Program-made: the position numbers and the translations under genes
The notes under the pieces: generated by a model
What the model was told of the DNA's origin: nothing
What the model saw: the letters and a program-made list of their open reading frames with translations, nothing else
The model's database searches: none
Assembly: GCA_900314715.1 (NCBI GenBank)
Contig: OMWI01000053.1
Coordinates: 1 to 34,025 of the forward strand
Origin: an uncultured Prevotellaceae bacterium
GTDB lineage: Bacteria; Bacteroidota; Bacteroidia; Bacteroidales; Bacteroidaceae
Reading direction: 5' to 3'
Length of the DNA: 34,025 nucleotides
Part shown: positions 8,055-15,927 of the stretch, piece by piece
How positions within the stretch are numbered: position 1 is the stretch's first letter
Layout: each line of letters starts with the position of its first letter

Positions 8055-8073
8055 CATCATAAAAAGAAAATGT

Positions 8074-9387
8074 ATGGGAAATTTAGTAGCGATAGTAGGA
8101 CGCCCGAATGTTGGAAAGTCAACATTATTCAATAGGTTAACCAAATCCCGTAGGGCAATTGTGAGTGATGAAGCTGGTACTACGAGAGATCGTCAGTACG
8201 GTAAGTGTTTGTGGAATGGACGCGAATTCTCTGTCGTTGATACTGGCGGATGGGTGGTTAATTCCGACGATATTTTCGAAGATGCAATCCGAAGACAGGT
8301 GTTGGTGGCTACGGAAGAGGCCGACCTTGTCTTGTTTATGGTGGATATAACGACAGGTGTAACTGACCTTGACATGGATGTGGCTACCATTTTGAGACGG
8401 TCTAAGTTGCCTGTGATTCTTGTGGCTAATAAGGCGGACAATAATGCACAACTCTATGATTCATACGAATTTTATAGTCTTGGATTGGGAGACCCTTATT
8501 GCATCAGTTCCGCTACTGGTAGCGGTACGGGCGACTTGTTAGACGTAGTGATGGAGAAATTGCCTGCTTCTCAGGAAGAGGAAGTAGAAGACGGAATACC
8601 TCGTTTTGCCGTAGTGGGTCGTCCTAATGTGGGTAAGTCGAGCATTATCAACGCCTTTATCGGTGAGGATCGCAACATCGTAACGGAGATTGCGGGAACC
8701 ACACGCGACTCTATCTATACCCGATTCGATAAGTTTGGCTTTGATTTCTACCTCGTAGATACCGCTGGAATCCGCAGAAAGAATAAGGTAACCGAAGATT
8801 TGGAGTTCTATAGCGTGATGCGCTCCATTCGTGCTATCGAGAATTGCGACGTGTGCATTCTGATGATTGATGCTACGCGAGGCATTGAGGCACAGGACAT
8901 GAACATCTTCCAATTGATACAGAAAAACAACAAATCTTTGGTGGTGGTTGTCAATAAGTGGGATTTGGTGGAAGACAAGACCAACATCGTAATCAAGACT
9001 TTCGAGAATGCCATTCGCGACCGCATGGCACCATTTGTGGATTTCCCCATCATCTTTGCATCAGCTATCACTAAGCAACGTATCTTCAAGGTGCTTGAAA
9101 TGGCGAAAGAGGTGTATCTGAATCGTACCGCAAAGGTGGGAACGTCCAAACTCAATGAGGTGATGCTGCCCATCATCGAGGCTTATCCACCACCATCAGT
9201 AAAGGGTAAGTACATCAAAATCAAGTATTGCACGCAACTACCGAATACGCAGATTCCTTCGTTCGTGTTCTATGCAAACCTTCCTCAATATGTGAAGGAG
9301 CCATACAAGCGTTTCCTTGAGAACAAGATTCGAGAAAACTGGTCGATGCATGGTTGTCCCATCAATATATTTATCCGTCAGAAATAG
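8074..9387 (+). CDS. der: Ribosome biogenesis GTPase Der (EngA)
   Basis: 437 aa with two tandem GTPase domains and a C-terminal KH-like domain, the unique Der layout. It acts in 50S subunit assembly. The first P-loop is GRPNVGKST (9-17), with DTGG as G3 and NKAD as G4. The second is GRPNVGKSS (about 182-190), with DTAG and NKWD. I chose the ATG at 8074 because the product then begins [16 protein letters not shown] like the family and because the promoter -7 element covers the earlier ATG. A small lipoprotein gene begins 3 bases after the stop. Confidence 0.96.
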   Translation: MGNLVAIVGRPNVGKSTLFNRLTKSRRAIVSDEAGTTRDRQYGKCLWNGREFSVVDTGGWVVNSDDIFEDAIRRQVLVATEEADLVLFMVDITTGVTDLDMDVATILRRSKLPVILVANKADNNAQLYDSYEFYSLGLGDPYCISSATGSGTGDLLDVVMEKLPASQEEEVEDGIPRFAVVGRPNVGKSSIINAFIGEDRNIVTEIAGTTRDSIYTRFDKFGFDFYLVDTAGIRRKNKVTEDLEFYSVMRSIRAIENCDVCILMIDATRGIEAQDMNIFQLIQKNNKSLVVVVNKWDLVEDKTNIVIKTFENAIRDRMAPFVDFPIIFASAITKQRIFKVLEMAKEVYLNRTAKVGTSKLNEVMLPIIEAYPPPSVKGKYIKIKYCTQLPNTQIPSFVFYANLPQYVKEPYKRFLENKIRENWSMHGCPINIFIRQK

Positions 9388-9389
9388 CC

Positions 9390-9782
9390 ATGAAAAAGAT
9401 ATTGTATGTTTTCATCGGTTTTTTAGTGGCTACCGTTTGGGCTTGCAATCAAGCAGACCCAAGCGATGTTGCCGCTCATGCTGCCAAGCAATACTATGAT
9501 TATTTGTTGGAGGATAAATATGAGGCTTTTGTGGATGGTCAATATCGTCCAGATTCCATTCCTGCTTCTTATCGCGAACAACTAATCGTGAATGCCAAGA
9601 TGTTTGTAGGTCAACAGAAAGAGGAACATCGTGGCATCAAGGAAGTACGCATCGTAGATGCAAAGGCAGATACAGCCCAACATGCCGCCAACGTGTTCCT
9701 TCTCTTTGCATACGGAGATAGCACCAGCGAGGAAATCAATGTCCCCATGGTGGAACATGAGGGTATCTGGTATTTGCGCTGA
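9390..9782 (+). CDS. Small lipoprotein, DUF4878/NTF2-like
   Basis: 130 aa from the ATG at 9390, just after the der stop. It has a lipoprotein signal: MKK, a hydrophobic core and a lipobox-like VWAC with Cys17. The rest resembles the NTF2-like DUF4878 group (PSDVAAHAAKQYYDYLLEDKYEAFV, then alternating beta strands ending in GIWYLR). Such proteins are anchored in the periplasm or outer membrane; no activity is assigned. The tight spacing suggests co-transcription with der. Confidence 0.75.
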   Translation: MKKILYVFIGFLVATVWACNQADPSDVAAHAAKQYYDYLLEDKYEAFVDGQYRPDSIPASYREQLIVNAKMFVGQQKEEHRGIKEVRIVDAKADTAQHAANVFLLFAYGDSTSEEINVPMVEHEGIWYLR

Positions 9783-9801
9783 TACAAAAAACAAACGAAA
9801 G

Positions 9802-10740
9802 ATGCAGGAAGAAGAGATACAAAAAGAATGCCTACACAAGTTGTGTGAAGCCGTCGAGGCGAAAGTGGAGAGGAAGATGCAAACCACTCGCGATTACGAC
9901 TTGTTGGCGGAATGTATCTTTCAAGAGTTGCATCAACAAATCAGCCCAACTACACTCAAGCGTATATGGGGGTATCTTCCTGGTAATGTTACACCTCGTG
10001 TTTCCACATTAGATATACTTGCTCATTTCGTGGGATACAAAAATTGGGAGCAGTTTTGTGGGCAATTTCCAACTGCCAACGACAATGCTACGGAGTATGT
10101 AGAGAACGACGAGACACCTGTAGTGAAGAGAAGTAAGGGAAAATCGTCCCCAGTTTTGCGAATCTTAGGCTTGCTTTGCGCCTTGGCACTTATTTTCTTG
10201 TTAGCTTTCGGCTTGTATTCCTACTTTAATCCTGAAAGACAACACGCCAAAAGCCATATCCTGAAAAAGGGAGACACCTTCGCAACTGAAGAAGAGTACT
10301 TAAAATTGTTTGGTATCCGTTATGACCCGTTTGACATGTATTGGTTTAAGAAAGTTCCAAATTATTCAAAGGTGTTTGTATGGAGCCCTCAATACCACCA
10401 TCCTGTATGGCACAATGATGGGGATAAACAACAACTCATGCCTACTATCAATGAGTATTATAGACCAATCAAAGAGGATATGGACACTATCGAAGCTCTT
10501 GCTAAATTGAAGAAAATATCTCTTGATGAAGGGGACATTTTTACCAATTTGCAAGTTCAAAACCATGAAGTAATTCGCATTACATTCATGAAGAATCTCA
10601 CAAAAGACTCTTGCTATACTTTTCTTGGTGTTTATCGTGTGTGGAGAGAGAAGAGTTCATATAAAAACACGCTTTATGTCCGCATTGCAGATGAATGTGA
10701 CCCAAACAACCTGGAAAAGACGTTGGAATTACTTCAATAA
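9802..10740 (+). CDS. Membrane-anchored protein with N-terminal HTH-like domain
   Basis: 312 aa from the ATG at 9802. Residues 43-85 (ISPTTLKRIWGY, then PRVSTLDILAHFVGYKNWEQF) are a recurrent Bacteroidetes helix-rich module that looks like a divergent helix-turn-helix. One membrane helix follows (about 120-142). The C-terminal 170 residues are extracytoplasmic by topology and not recognised. It may be a membrane-bound regulator or a structural protein. It lies 19 bases after the lipoprotein gene and is probably in the same operon. Reading from an upstream ATG at 9658 would overlap the lipoprotein gene in another frame, so I reject it. Confidence 0.7.
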   Translation: MQEEEIQKECLHKLCEAVEAKVERKMQTTRDYDLLAECIFQELHQQISPTTLKRIWGYLPGNVTPRVSTLDILAHFVGYKNWEQFCGQFPTANDNATEYVENDETPVVKRSKGKSSPVLRILGLLCALALIFLLAFGLYSYFNPERQHAKSHILKKGDTFATEEEYLKLFGIRYDPFDMYWFKKVPNYSKVFVWSPQYHHPVWHNDGDKQQLMPTINEYYRPIKEDMDTIEALAKLKKISLDEGDIFTNLQVQNHEVIRITFMKNLTKDSCYTFLGVYRVWREKSSYKNTLYVRIADECDPNNLEKTLELLQ

Positions 10741-10772
10741 CGAGATATTAGCTTATTTTGCCCAAAATGTCA

Positions 10773-10871
10773 ACTCAGAGTAACACTTAACTAAAACTCT
10801 CAAAACGGTTAAGTATTTCTATAGAAACAGTTAACTAAAACTTTCAAAACAGTTAAGTGTTTTTTAGAAAC
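10773..10871. repeat. Five dyads at 22-bp spacing built from a 44-bp tandem repeat
   Basis: The units are ACTC-A-GAGT (centre 10777), ACTTAAC/GTTAAGT (10785-10791 with 10808-10814, centre 10799.5), TTTCTATAGAAA (10816-10827, centre 10821.5), TTAAC/GTTAA (10831-10835 with 10852-10856, centre 10843.5) and GTTT/AAAC (10859-10871, centre 10865). The segment starting at 10787 recurs at 10831 with few differences. It follows the HTH-membrane gene. Confidence 0.75.
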
Positions 10872-10919
10872 CGTCTTTTCACCTTTGTTTTCAACTTTTT
10901 AGTATGTTTTTTACGTGAG

Positions 10920-11074
10920 GTAACAGCTCAGCACCCCATGGCATGAAGACAAAAATCTTCAATAATCTTCAATAATCTTACGAAAAACTGTACTGGAATC
11001 TGTACAGGATCATCATTATTGTTAGATTTTTGAAGATTTTTGTTCGTGGTAAAGGAGGGGTGCTGAGTAGTTAC
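10920..11074. mobile_element. MITE, 155 bp, probably mobilised by an IS66-family transposase
   Basis: The terminal inverted repeats are 18 bp: GTAACAGCTCAGCACCCC (10920-10937) and, at 11057-11074, its complement with 2 mismatches. They are flanked by identical 8-bp direct repeats TACGTGAG (10912-10919 and 11075-11082). The interior has nested dyads: ACAAAAATCTTCAA (10949-10962) pairs with 11030-11043, and CTGTAC (10988-10993) with GTACAG (11002-11007), so the whole element folds on itself. No ORF lies inside. Termini starting GTAA and 8-bp target duplications are the known hallmarks of IS66 elements; the assignment is inference. Confidence 0.8.
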
Positions 11075-11144
11075 TACGTGAGTTCGATGTGAGACAGATC
11101 ATCCGTTTACATGATAGTGATAAATTACAAGTAAAAAGCCCAAG

Positions 11145-11222
11145 CCATTTACAAAAAAACAAAATGGACTGGAAATGGACTAAATGAACCAGTGAAATGG
11201 ACTAAAAAACAAAGTGTCCATT
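11145..11222. repeat. AAATGGACT word cluster with three inverted pairs
   Basis: AAATGGACT occurs at 11162-11170, 11173-11181 and 11195-11203. The pairs are CCATTT/AAATGG (11145-11150 with 11162-11167), ACTGG/CCAGT (11068-style short arms at 11168-11172 with 11189-11193) and AATGGAC/GTCCATT (11196-11202 with 11216-11222). The spacing is less regular than in the other arrays. Confidence 0.55.
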
Positions 11223-11615
11223 GACGTTTTTTCCATAAATTTGCAGATGTGAACAAAAAAACAGCTTGCAAATGAATGGCATATCAGAAAAAATGTCTAC
11301 CTTTACAACCGTGATGCATCAATGCATCTGACATAGGGGAAGTTTTTGTAGCAAAGTTCCACTCAGATAACCTGGAAAATTATCAAAGTAATATGGAGCA
11401 ATGCGAATGAGAACCGTTCTTCTATTTTCTGCCTATATACACCCATGCCCCATAAAGGAAAGGGAGTATATTTCGAAAATAGGTGCGAGCTGTTTCTTTC
11501 CATTCTTTTGTATTACAGGTTTTTCCAGGACCTTCTGAGCAGAGAATGTACAAGGAGGGTCGCACCTTCTTGTGTATGAAGATGAATAAGAAATTATCAA
11601 ATAACAAAAGTAATT

Positions 11616-12356
11616 ATGTTTTCAAAAGAATTAGAGGAAGTCATTGAGGCAGCACTTGCCGATGGTGTGTTGACAGACAAAGAAAGAGCCGTTCTTCACA
11701 AAAGAGCGCAAGCAGAAGGTGTTGATCCAGATGAGTTGGATGTTGTAATTGACGGACGACTGGCAAAAACAAAAAAACAGGAGGATTGGTTGAGGTCAAT
11801 TCCCCCCAAAACAATTGATTCTAATAAGGTGGGAATTGTTAAAAAATGTCCCAATTGTGGTGCTCCCTATCATCCTGGGACAGGTAAATGTCCTGAATGT
11901 GGTCATTTATTTCAAGAGATAGGTGGAAATTCATCCGCACAAAGATTGGCAGACGGTATTCAACGAATTTTTAATGATAATAATAAAGAAAGCATTATTT
12001 CAAAAATATTTGGTGATGAATATGAGAAAAGAAAAAAGGTAGAGCAATATGTATTAAATTTCCCTATTCCCAACACAAAAGACGATATGTTGGAATTTAT
12101 TACTAGTTTGGATTCAAAGCGAAAGATGATAGATTCTTCTGATCTACAAAGTGTGTACAAGGCAAAATATAAAGAAGTTATTAAAAAAGCTAAAATAATG
12201 TTTCCCGATGACGAACAAATATCTAAAGCAATAGCAATGACTAACAAATTTAGCCTTTCTAACCTTACAGGAGTTCAAATACTTTTTATCATCATTTTAT
12301 TATTATTTTTAATTATGTACTTGTTGGGTAAGTCTTTATTATCATTTCAAACTTAA
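11616..12356 (+). CDS. TerB-like/zinc-ribbon protein with C-terminal membrane anchor
   Basis: 246 aa. Residues 1-50 form a short helical, acidic module (ALADGVLTDKERAVLHKRA) resembling a minimal TerB-like domain. A zinc ribbon follows with Cys78, Cys81, Cys92 and Cys95 (CPNCGAPYHPGTGKCPEC). The middle, 100-215, is charged and helical and not recognised. The C-terminus is a single membrane helix (about 221-237), giving a tail-anchored topology with the ribbon in the cytoplasm. It precedes the SPFH operon by 92 bases, with a weak terminator between. Function unknown; B. subtilis ydjG, a zinc-ribbon membrane protein beside an SPFH gene, is a possible analogue (known context, not homology shown here). 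Confidence 0.75.
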   Translation: MFSKELEEVIEAALADGVLTDKERAVLHKRAQAEGVDPDELDVVIDGRLAKTKKQEDWLRSIPPKTIDSNKVGIVKKCPNCGAPYHPGTGKCPECGHLFQEIGGNSSAQRLADGIQRIFNDNNKESIISKIFGDEYEKRKKVEQYVLNFPIPNTKDDMLEFITSLDSKRKMIDSSDLQSVYKAKYKEVIKKAKIMFPDDEQISKAIAMTNKFSLSNLTGVQILFIIILLLFLIMYLLGKSLLSFQT

Positions 12357-12389
12357 AATATAATCAAAGAATAGAAATAGAAAATCTGT

Positions 12390-12414
12390 TAATCATTTAA
12401 CGATTATTTTTTTT
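12390..12414 (+). terminator. Short hairpin plus eight T
   Basis: TAATC (12390-12394) and GATTA (12402-12406) form a 5-bp stem with a 7-nt loop, followed by eight T (12407-12414). The weak stem with a long T-run suggests a leaky terminator after the zinc-ribbon gene. Confidence 0.45.
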
Positions 12415-12448
12415 ATATCATTCAATAACTAATGTAAATTTTATTCTG

Positions 12449-13087
12449 ATGAAACGAACATTTCACACAATTGCAGAAATCTGTGACGATTATAAATTGA
12501 TTGGTTACAACCATCAACAGTTAGAATTAAAACAATATTCAATCAACGATATTCAAGGACTTGTTTCAGGCTATAGACCTCATGTCTTGATTGATGGTCA
12601 AGAAAAAATACTTTGGTGTTGCGGTAATAGTATCAATACAAATGAGATTATTTTATTGCCTCCTACAGATTGGCCACATCCACACCAATGGTGGATGAAA
12701 GGAAAAACAGAACTGAGAAAAAAGTATGTTGATAATCTTCTCTCATGTGATATTTTAAAAAAGAAATATGTTGATTTTGAAGAACTGTATAATGAATTAG
12801 TGTCAATAAATATCACTCAAGGCGATTTGTTCAGATACGATTTGGCGCGGCGTATTGGTTATTGTTTGGGTATTCGCCCCCAGAATTATGTATATTTACA
12901 TAAAGGCGCCCAAAAAGGCGCCGAAGAATTACATAAGAAAGGTTATATTGCTCTTCCCGTTGGTTGGGAAAAACATGTTAGAATAGACATTTTTAGTTCT
13001 ATATTTCCCAATATAGATGCAATTGACATTGAAAATTTACTCTGTATTTATAAAGAAGCGTTTTGTAAGTTAAAGACCAAATCATAA
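12449..13087 (+). CDS. Hypothetical cytoplasmic protein upstream of SPFH-GYF gene
   Basis: 212 aa, no signal peptide or membrane segment. I do not recognise the family. Visible features are a tryptophan- and proline-rich stretch (LLPPTDWPHPHQWWMKGK, about 70-87), a lysine-rich helix and a neutral C-terminal half. Its stop codon overlaps the SPFH start by one base (TAATG at 13085-13089), which strongly suggests translational coupling and a shared job with the SPFH protein. It is AT-richer than the downstream gene. Confidence 0.75.
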   Translation: MKRTFHTIAEICDDYKLIGYNHQQLELKQYSINDIQGLVSGYRPHVLIDGQEKILWCCGNSINTNEIILLPPTDWPHPHQWWMKGKTELRKKYVDNLLSCDILKKKYVDFEELYNELVSINITQGDLFRYDLARRIGYCLGIRPQNYVYLHKGAQKGAEELHKKGYIALPVGWEKHVRIDIFSSIFPNIDAIDIENLLCIYKEAFCKLKTKS

Positions 13088-14445
13088 TGGGTTTATTCGG
13101 TAGAGGCAAAAGTGGTGGGCTGATGAATGTCATCCGCTGCGATGAAGAAGAGTATATGGTGTGGAAGTGGCGACCAGATGGCCAAAGCGCAAATTCCACA
13201 AGTAGAGAAAATAGTATACGTTATGGCAGCACTCTCAGGGTGAAAGATGGTGAAGTAGCCGTGTTTGTCTATAGTAGAGCAGACGACTCTATTCAAGATT
13301 ATATAGAAGGTCCATACGATGGTACCATCAAGACGGCAAACTTTCCCGTCCTAGCAAATATAGTGGGCATGGCTTTTGGTGGTGACTCGCCCTTTCAAGC
13401 TGAAGTATATTTCATCAACTTGGCCAGTAATAACCAATTGCGGTTTGCTGTTCCTTACTTTGATGTTTTCGACCCTCGACTGCCAGACCATGGTGTGGCT
13501 ATGGCAGTTAGGGGAACCATTACGTTTAACATCTCTGATTATCGAGGCTTTATCAAGTTGAATCGTTTGGTCAATTTTGATCACGATCAGTTCTATTGGC
13601 AAATTAAGGCAGCCTTGGCAAAATATGTGAAGGGTGTAGTAATGAATGTACCCCAGGATTTGGGCATTCCTGTCGTTCAAATGGAACGGCAAATCCTCAA
13701 TATTAATAATATGGTGGAAGAGTATCTGAAACCACGTATTGAGAGTGATTTTGGGGTGAACTTGAAAGGAGTGGACATCGCTGCATTGGAAGTTGATAAG
13801 GAGAGTCCGTATTACGAGGAGTTGCGCCAGTTGACGGCTGGAAATACAGCAAAGACGATGAACGCAATGACAGATGTGAACATCCATAATCTGCGTGACA
13901 CACAAGAGTTGAACAAGCAAAACATGGCAGAATCGCTTCGCATCCAGCGTGAGGAAATGCAACGTGCACAACGCTTGCAGACTGAAACCAATTTTATGGG
14001 AGCTCATACTCTTGACCAACAGACTGAGGTGCTGAAAATGGGTGCCCAAAGCCTTGGTCAGATGGGTTCTATGGATATGGGATCTCAAGGTGGCGGGGGT
14101 ATGAATCCTGCTGGCATGATGACTGGCATGATGATGGGCGGAGCTATGGGACAGCAGATGGCAGGCATGATGCATAATATGGGGCAGCAGATGCAAGGTC
14201 CAATTAATACACCACCACCTATACCTAACGTACAGTATCATGTCTGTGTCAATGGGGCTTCAACTGGTCCGTTCAACATGCAGCAACTTCATCAGATGGC
14301 ACAAGTCGGACAACTGACATGCCAAACATATGTATGGAAACAAGGCATGGCAAACTGGGAGTTTGCTGGCGATGTGCAAGAACTTAACTTCCTTTTTGCC
14401 TCATCTGCTCATAGAACTACTCCGCCTCCTCCCCCTGCATTGTAA
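13087..14445 (+). CDS. SPFH-domain protein with C-terminal GYF_2 domain (YdjI-like)
   Basis: 452 aa. Residues about 15-260 match the SPFH/virion-core-like group typified by B. subtilis YdjI, with no N-terminal membrane helix. A charged helical region (about 255-310) is followed by a Met/Gln/Gly-rich linker (about 320-375), then a GYF_2 domain (384-431: YHVCVNGASTGPFNM ... VWKQGMANWEFAG) and a Pro-rich tail ending PPPPPAL. SPFH proteins oligomerise on membranes as scaffolds. GYF domains bind proline-rich peptides. The gene is the core of a tightly packed operon. Its role in membrane stress is inference. Confidence 0.88.
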   Translation: MGLFGRGKSGGLMNVIRCDEEEYMVWKWRPDGQSANSTSRENSIRYGSTLRVKDGEVAVFVYSRADDSIQDYIEGPYDGTIKTANFPVLANIVGMAFGGDSPFQAEVYFINLASNNQLRFAVPYFDVFDPRLPDHGVAMAVRGTITFNISDYRGFIKLNRLVNFDHDQFYWQIKAALAKYVKGVVMNVPQDLGIPVVQMERQILNINNMVEEYLKPRIESDFGVNLKGVDIAALEVDKESPYYEELRQLTAGNTAKTMNAMTDVNIHNLRDTQELNKQNMAESLRIQREEMQRAQRLQTETNFMGAHTLDQQTEVLKMGAQSLGQMGSMDMGSQGGGGMNPAGMMTGMMMGGAMGQQMAGMMHNMGQQMQGPINTPPPIPNVQYHVCVNGASTGPFNMQQLHQMAQVGQLTCQTYVWKQGMANWEFAGDVQELNFLFASSAHRTTPPPPPAL

Positions 14446-14468
14446 AAGTAAACTAAATATCTTTTGTT

Positions 14469-14816
14469 ATGGACAATCAAAACTTCTTTTCTGTCGACCG
14501 TCTTGTAGATTTTGGTCTTGGCATGACAATGGCTCAGCAAATGGTTGGAATGATGAATCAGTACATGCAGCAAATGTACCTCCCTGGTTCCATCCAATCA
14601 ATGTCTCGCTCTATGTCACAGATATTTTATTTGGCTATTGATGGCCAACAAGTAGGCCCATTGAACGAAAGTGAACTCTCGCGTCTCATTATGAAAAAGA
14701 AAGTGAACAAAGACACTTTGGCATGGATGCCTGGCATGGCAGCATGGCAATCTGTTGAGCAAGTACCTGCCATATTGAAGATTGTTGCACTAACCCCACC
14801 ACCATTGAACGTATGA
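14469..14816 (+). CDS. Small GYF_2 domain protein
   Basis: 115 aa. The N-terminus (FGLGMTMAQQMVGMMNQYMQQM) resembles the Met/Gln-rich linker of the SPFH protein. Residues about 53-103 form a GYF_2 domain (FYLAIDGQQVGPLNESEL ... AWMPGMAAWQSVEQVPAI). The tail is Pro-rich (TPPPLNV), like that of the SPFH protein. It is in effect a copy of the SPFH protein's C-terminal third without the SPFH domain, probably a duplication. It starts 23 bases after the SPFH gene and overlaps the next gene by 4 bases. Confidence 0.85.
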   Translation: MDNQNFFSVDRLVDFGLGMTMAQQMVGMMNQYMQQMYLPGSIQSMSRSMSQIFYLAIDGQQVGPLNESELSRLIMKKKVNKDTLAWMPGMAAWQSVEQVPAILKIVALTPPPLNV

Positions 14817-15169
14817 AGATATCTTTGTTTCCTGCAATGCTGTCGCTGATTGTGGCAATAGTGTTAGCATGGTTGGCTTACGACATAGCATACGATGAGC
14901 AGACCAATCTCGATATTTATGTGGCAATAGGCACAGCCTTATCTGTAATGTTGACCTTAGGTACAGTTATGGCATGTAAATTGGAGAATGCAAAGGTTGA
15001 TGTAAATTTAAAAGTCTGGAGTGGTCTGATGTTTGTTGTCATGGTGATTATTAACTTCTGTTATGCCAATATTGGTGTTGAAATGCCGTGGTATGTAGTT
15101 GTGACTGCTTGTTTGCTAGTATTATATCTTGGTATAGCAAAAAATATCTTGAGAGTTGAAAAAGTGTAA
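14813..15169 (+). CDS. Four-helix membrane protein of the SPFH-GYF operon
   Basis: 118 aa with four predicted membrane helices (about 5-23, 36-54, 67-85 and 91-110) and short loops. No family recognised. The ATG overlaps the preceding stop (ATGA at 14813-14816), so it is translationally coupled to the GYF_2 gene. It may be the membrane anchor for the otherwise soluble SPFH and GYF_2 proteins; this is inferred from the operon alone. Confidence 0.75.
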   Translation: MKISLFPAMLSLIVAIVLAWLAYDIAYDEQTNLDIYVAIGTALSVMLTLGTVMACKLENAKVDVNLKVWSGLMFVVMVIINFCYANIGVEMPWYVVVTACLLVLYLGIAKNILRVEKV

Positions 15170-15511
15170 TTTATTTTAATAAAATAATGGGTATAGTTGA
15201 GATAACGTTAGCTACCTTGGCTTATGAAAACTCTTGAAAAGATGACAATCTGTTGGTCGCCGTAAAGCGTACAGAAAAACTAATTGTAATGGGGTGTGAT
15301 ACGATCATCTCACAGAAGAAATCCATGCTGAATGGATTGAAGCAATTCATATGTTTAATTTTGTTAAGGAGATATTAGTACATAAAATTGTAAGATTTAC
15401 GATTTATCAAAATAGACTATTTATAAAGAAATACAAAAATAATTTTCAGTTCTAAAAGAGGATTCCGAAACGCTTGAAAGGGAGTAGGAACATTTAAAAT
15501 AATATTTAATT
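15170..15511. other. 342-base AT-rich gap with a possible degraded gene
   Basis: A short dyad TTATTTT-AAT-AAAATAA (15172-15188) follows the operon and may be a terminator. A 64-codon reading frame broken by one TGA lies at 15187-15378 (entered separately). The remainder, 15379-15511, is AT-rich with no element I can name. Confidence 0.6.
15187..15378 (+). pseudogene. Possible degraded small gene, 64 codons with one internal TGA
   Basis: From ATG 15187 the frame reads MGIVEITLATLAYENS, then TGA (15235-15237), and continues KDDNLLVAVKRTEKLIVMGC to a TAG ending at 15378. Apart from the single stop the frame is open. A restart ATG exists at 15289. No family is recognised. It may be chance; the frame is short. 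Confidence 0.25.
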
Positions 15512-15874
15512 ATGGGGTATTATAAAAACATTCCAATCAGTTCTGACGAGGTTTCTAAGTATAGTAATGTGTCATTGTCCTCCGAAGGGTTACATGCTAA
15601 AGTATATATATTGGACGATGGAACTATCGACGAGAACAGCTATAGCCGAAGTTATTTGAAAAAGATAAAGGAAAAAGAAGAAAAAAAGATTAAAGAAGTA
15701 ATAGATAAGGAATTAAAAAAGGCGAGGAAGTCAGAAAAAACTATCAGCAATGATGGTTGCTTGATGAAAATAGTGAAAGCTCCTTTCCGTTTTCTGTGGT
15801 GGCTTATCAAGAAAACTTTTGTCATTTTATCTTTGGGACTATTGAGCGGTGTATTAAATAGCGACAAGAAATGA
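15512..15874 (+). CDS. Small basic protein with C-terminal hydrophobic segment
   Basis: 120 aa. The middle (about 48-76) is a Lys/Glu-rich helix likely to form a coiled coil. Residues about 83-112 are hydrophobic with an amphipathic character (IVKAPFRFLWWLIKKTFVILSLGLL), a candidate membrane anchor. No family recognised. The codon use fits a real gene and the start is the only sensible ATG. It has no close neighbour on either side within 50 bases. Confidence 0.6.
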   Translation: MGYYKNIPISSDEVSKYSNVSLSSEGLHAKVYILDDGTIDENSYSRSYLKKIKEKEEKKIKEVIDKELKKARKSEKTISNDGCLMKIVKAPFRFLWWLIKKTFVILSLGLLSGVLNSDKK

Positions 15875-15927
15875 TAGCTTGTCAATGTAGTTTCTGAAAG
15901 TGAGAATTATATTATTGTAAATAGAAC

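Larger units (their letters stand above)
10741..11615. other. 875-base intergenic region without a convincing gene
   Basis: The gap holds a dyad array (10773-10871), a MITE (10920-11074), a cluster of AAATGGACT words (11145-11222), a lone TAAATTTG element (11236-11243), a short dyad GATGCAT-CA-ATGCATC (11313-11328) and an inverted repeat AGGTGCGA/TCGCACCT (11481-11488 with 11560-11567). A 61-codon minus-strand frame (11422-11607) has no family resemblance and I do not call it. Confidence 0.7.

Noticed and set aside
8044-8073. Upstream in-frame start for der
   Set aside because: The -7 promoter element (8047-8054) covers it, and family members begin at [16 protein letters not shown].
11422-11607. 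61-codon minus-strand frame in the accessory gap
   Set aside because: No family resemblance, no promoter and an aromatic/basic composition expected by chance; left as non-coding.
13351-14241. 296-codon minus-strand open frame inside the SPFH gene
   Set aside because: It is His/Cys-rich, has no family resemblance, and lies fully antisense to a clear SPFH-GYF coding region; the low-complexity Met/Gly linker opens this frame.
15235-15237. Internal TGA as selenocysteine codon
   Set aside because: No SECIS-like hairpin or selenoprotein family is visible; a degraded or chance frame is simpler.
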